A stretch of DNA of 64,000 nt, taken from assembly GCF_028554725.1 (NCBI RefSeq), contig NC_071670.1, forward strand, positions 51,697,501 to 51,761,500, in the 5' to 3' direction. Both the position numbers and the translations under genes were made by a program. Shown here piece after piece: positions 62,851 through 64,000 of this stretch (the stretch's first letter is position 1; each line of letters opens with the position of its first letter). Under the pieces are notes generated by a model. The model did no database searches, was not told the DNA's origin, and worked only from the letters and a program-made list of their open reading frames with translations. This stretch comes from Zeugodacus cucurbitae. Lineage: Eukaryota > Arthropoda > Insecta > Diptera > Tephritidae.

Positions 62851-64000
62851 TTATAAATCAATTTGAACGAATAGATGTGTGGAAAATGTTCAAGAGCTAG
62901 AGGAAATTATAGAAAAAATAAAAAATTAAGATTATGATTAAGTTTAATATCTCTAATATTTTTTATAGAAAAAGTTAGGTTATGTTGAGAAAAATGCAAA
63001 GAAGGCAGCCTAAGTTCCGAGATATTGGTGTTTTAGAATTTAAATATTTTGTTGATGTCAAAATATTCTGAAAACAATAATTTTTCAAAAATCGAAATTT
63101 TTTTTACTCCACAAGAAATAATCTACCCCTTAGTACTAGTTGAACGAATTTTCAAGAACTTAAGCGCGCCCATATTTGCGTCTGTATTTGTGCCTCCTTT
63201 CCCCCAAGTGACAAGTGTTTTTATTGTACGGTTCGAGCACAATGAACATGCGTAAGTGTGCAAGTGACGGCGAGTGGGTGTGTCAGCGTGATAACTAAAT
63301 TTACAAATGCTTCACACAAGTGCGCGCGTACTCGGTACTCGCACTCACTTCGCCACGTATACATCGTACATACTTACATCCTCGAAGTGCGCAAATGAAG
63401 GGAAGGAATTTAATGCGGAACTAAAATGATGAAACGCATAAAATGCAACTAATAAAATGCAAAATTGACTGAATAGCGCAGCGATACACGAGCAAGGATA
63501 AGGACGCACACTCCATTATATAATATACACATGTATGTCCAATGGTAATAAACTCTGTGCGGCAGGTTGCTGAGGCAAGGAGGTAAACTCAAAATGAACC
63601 GACACAATTCGAATACCAGAGCAATTCGAAACGCTTACAGGCGCTCTGCTGAGGCTATGCATATTATATAAGCATATGTATGGCGGTAGGTTGACTTGTA
63701 AGCAATCGGCTGGCATTTACAATCATTTTGGGGCAGGGGAGTCACATTTTTCAGTTAGACTAAGCGCTTTATTTAACACTTGAACAGTCAGCTATGAAGT
63801 ATGGCAGCAGCACGGCCGCAGGGTTCAGGCTCTGGAAGGAAGGTTGGCTTTATAAGAGGAAGAATAGCTAAAAGTGAAGAGTGGGAAAGGTGTAGCGATG
63901 GTGGCGCGTATATAGTACATTTGAAGTTGCAGGAAATCTGGAACAACATAATCAAGCGCTGGAGAGTTACATAAATGAAGTGCTCGACAGGAGTTGCATA
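62851..64000 (-). other. Lim1: Upstream Lim1 intron or 5' region, no gene seen
   Basis: Mixed AT-rich and GC-balanced DNA to the window edge. No LIM-domain exon and no other gene recognised. Confidence 0.4.

Noticed and set aside
42414..64000. LIM-domain exons
   Set aside because: I looked for paired cysteine/histidine patterns on the minus strand and saw none; the CCHC motifs at 58.8-59.0 kb belong to the LINE gag protein.
1..64000. tRNA, rRNA or CRISPR
   Set aside because: No cloverleaf with a TTCRA arm, ribosomal core sequence or regularly spaced repeat-spacer array was seen.

Overview
The window reads as intron-rich, AT-rich DNA of a brachyceran fly, quite possibly a tephritid fruit fly (an inference). 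The signs are an insect-type Lim1 gene with glutamine tracts, abundant (TTG)n, (CA)n and ACATACAT microsatellites, an I-type LINE and several decayed LINE tails. Only two coding systems can be supported: the 3' part of one host gene and one nearly complete retrotransposon. Almost every other open frame is low-complexity noise.

The host gene is Lim1 (Lhx1/5 class LIM-homeodomain factor), transcribed on the minus strand. Four coding exons are visible, in transcript order: 42223-42413 (acidic, Gly/Pro-rich linker), 41347-41565 (most of the homeodomain), 11964-12228 (rest of homeodomain helix 3 plus a Gly/Pro/Phe-rich tail) and 10693-10994 (C-terminus with a polyglutamine tract, ending in the Lhx1-like residues Val-Trp). 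Splice sites and phases join cleanly. The homeobox is split between residues 46 and 47 by an intron of 29,118 bases. The LIM-domain exons were not found; the upstream intron runs off the right edge, so they probably lie beyond 64000. About 325 C-terminal residues are in the window. Below 10.3 kb comes 3' UTR and then intergenic DNA.

The mobile element is an I-clade-like non-LTR retrotransposon (about 54247-59785, minus strand) inside the upstream Lim1 intron, in the same orientation as the gene. It encodes a gag-like ORF1 with three CCHC knuckles and an ORF2 with AP endonuclease, reverse transcriptase and RNase H. ORF2 is split by a single-base shift at an A8 run. Two long A-runs sit at its 5' side.

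The large introns hold layered repeat debris: a piggyBac-like MITE with TTAA duplications (25962-26289) nested in an older repeat, a second MITE with GGGGCC inverted ends (43035-43511), decayed LINE 3' ends (795-1055, 48190-48475), several minisatellites (18.36, 33.7, 38.6, 40.45, 54.1 and 62.6 kb), and an eroded satellite with a period near 147 bases between 48.1 and 52.1 kb. A GCGC-dense block (35.2-36.5 kb) and a CTCF-like site (32080-32095) are the best regulatory candidates. No tRNA, rRNA or CRISPR was recognised.
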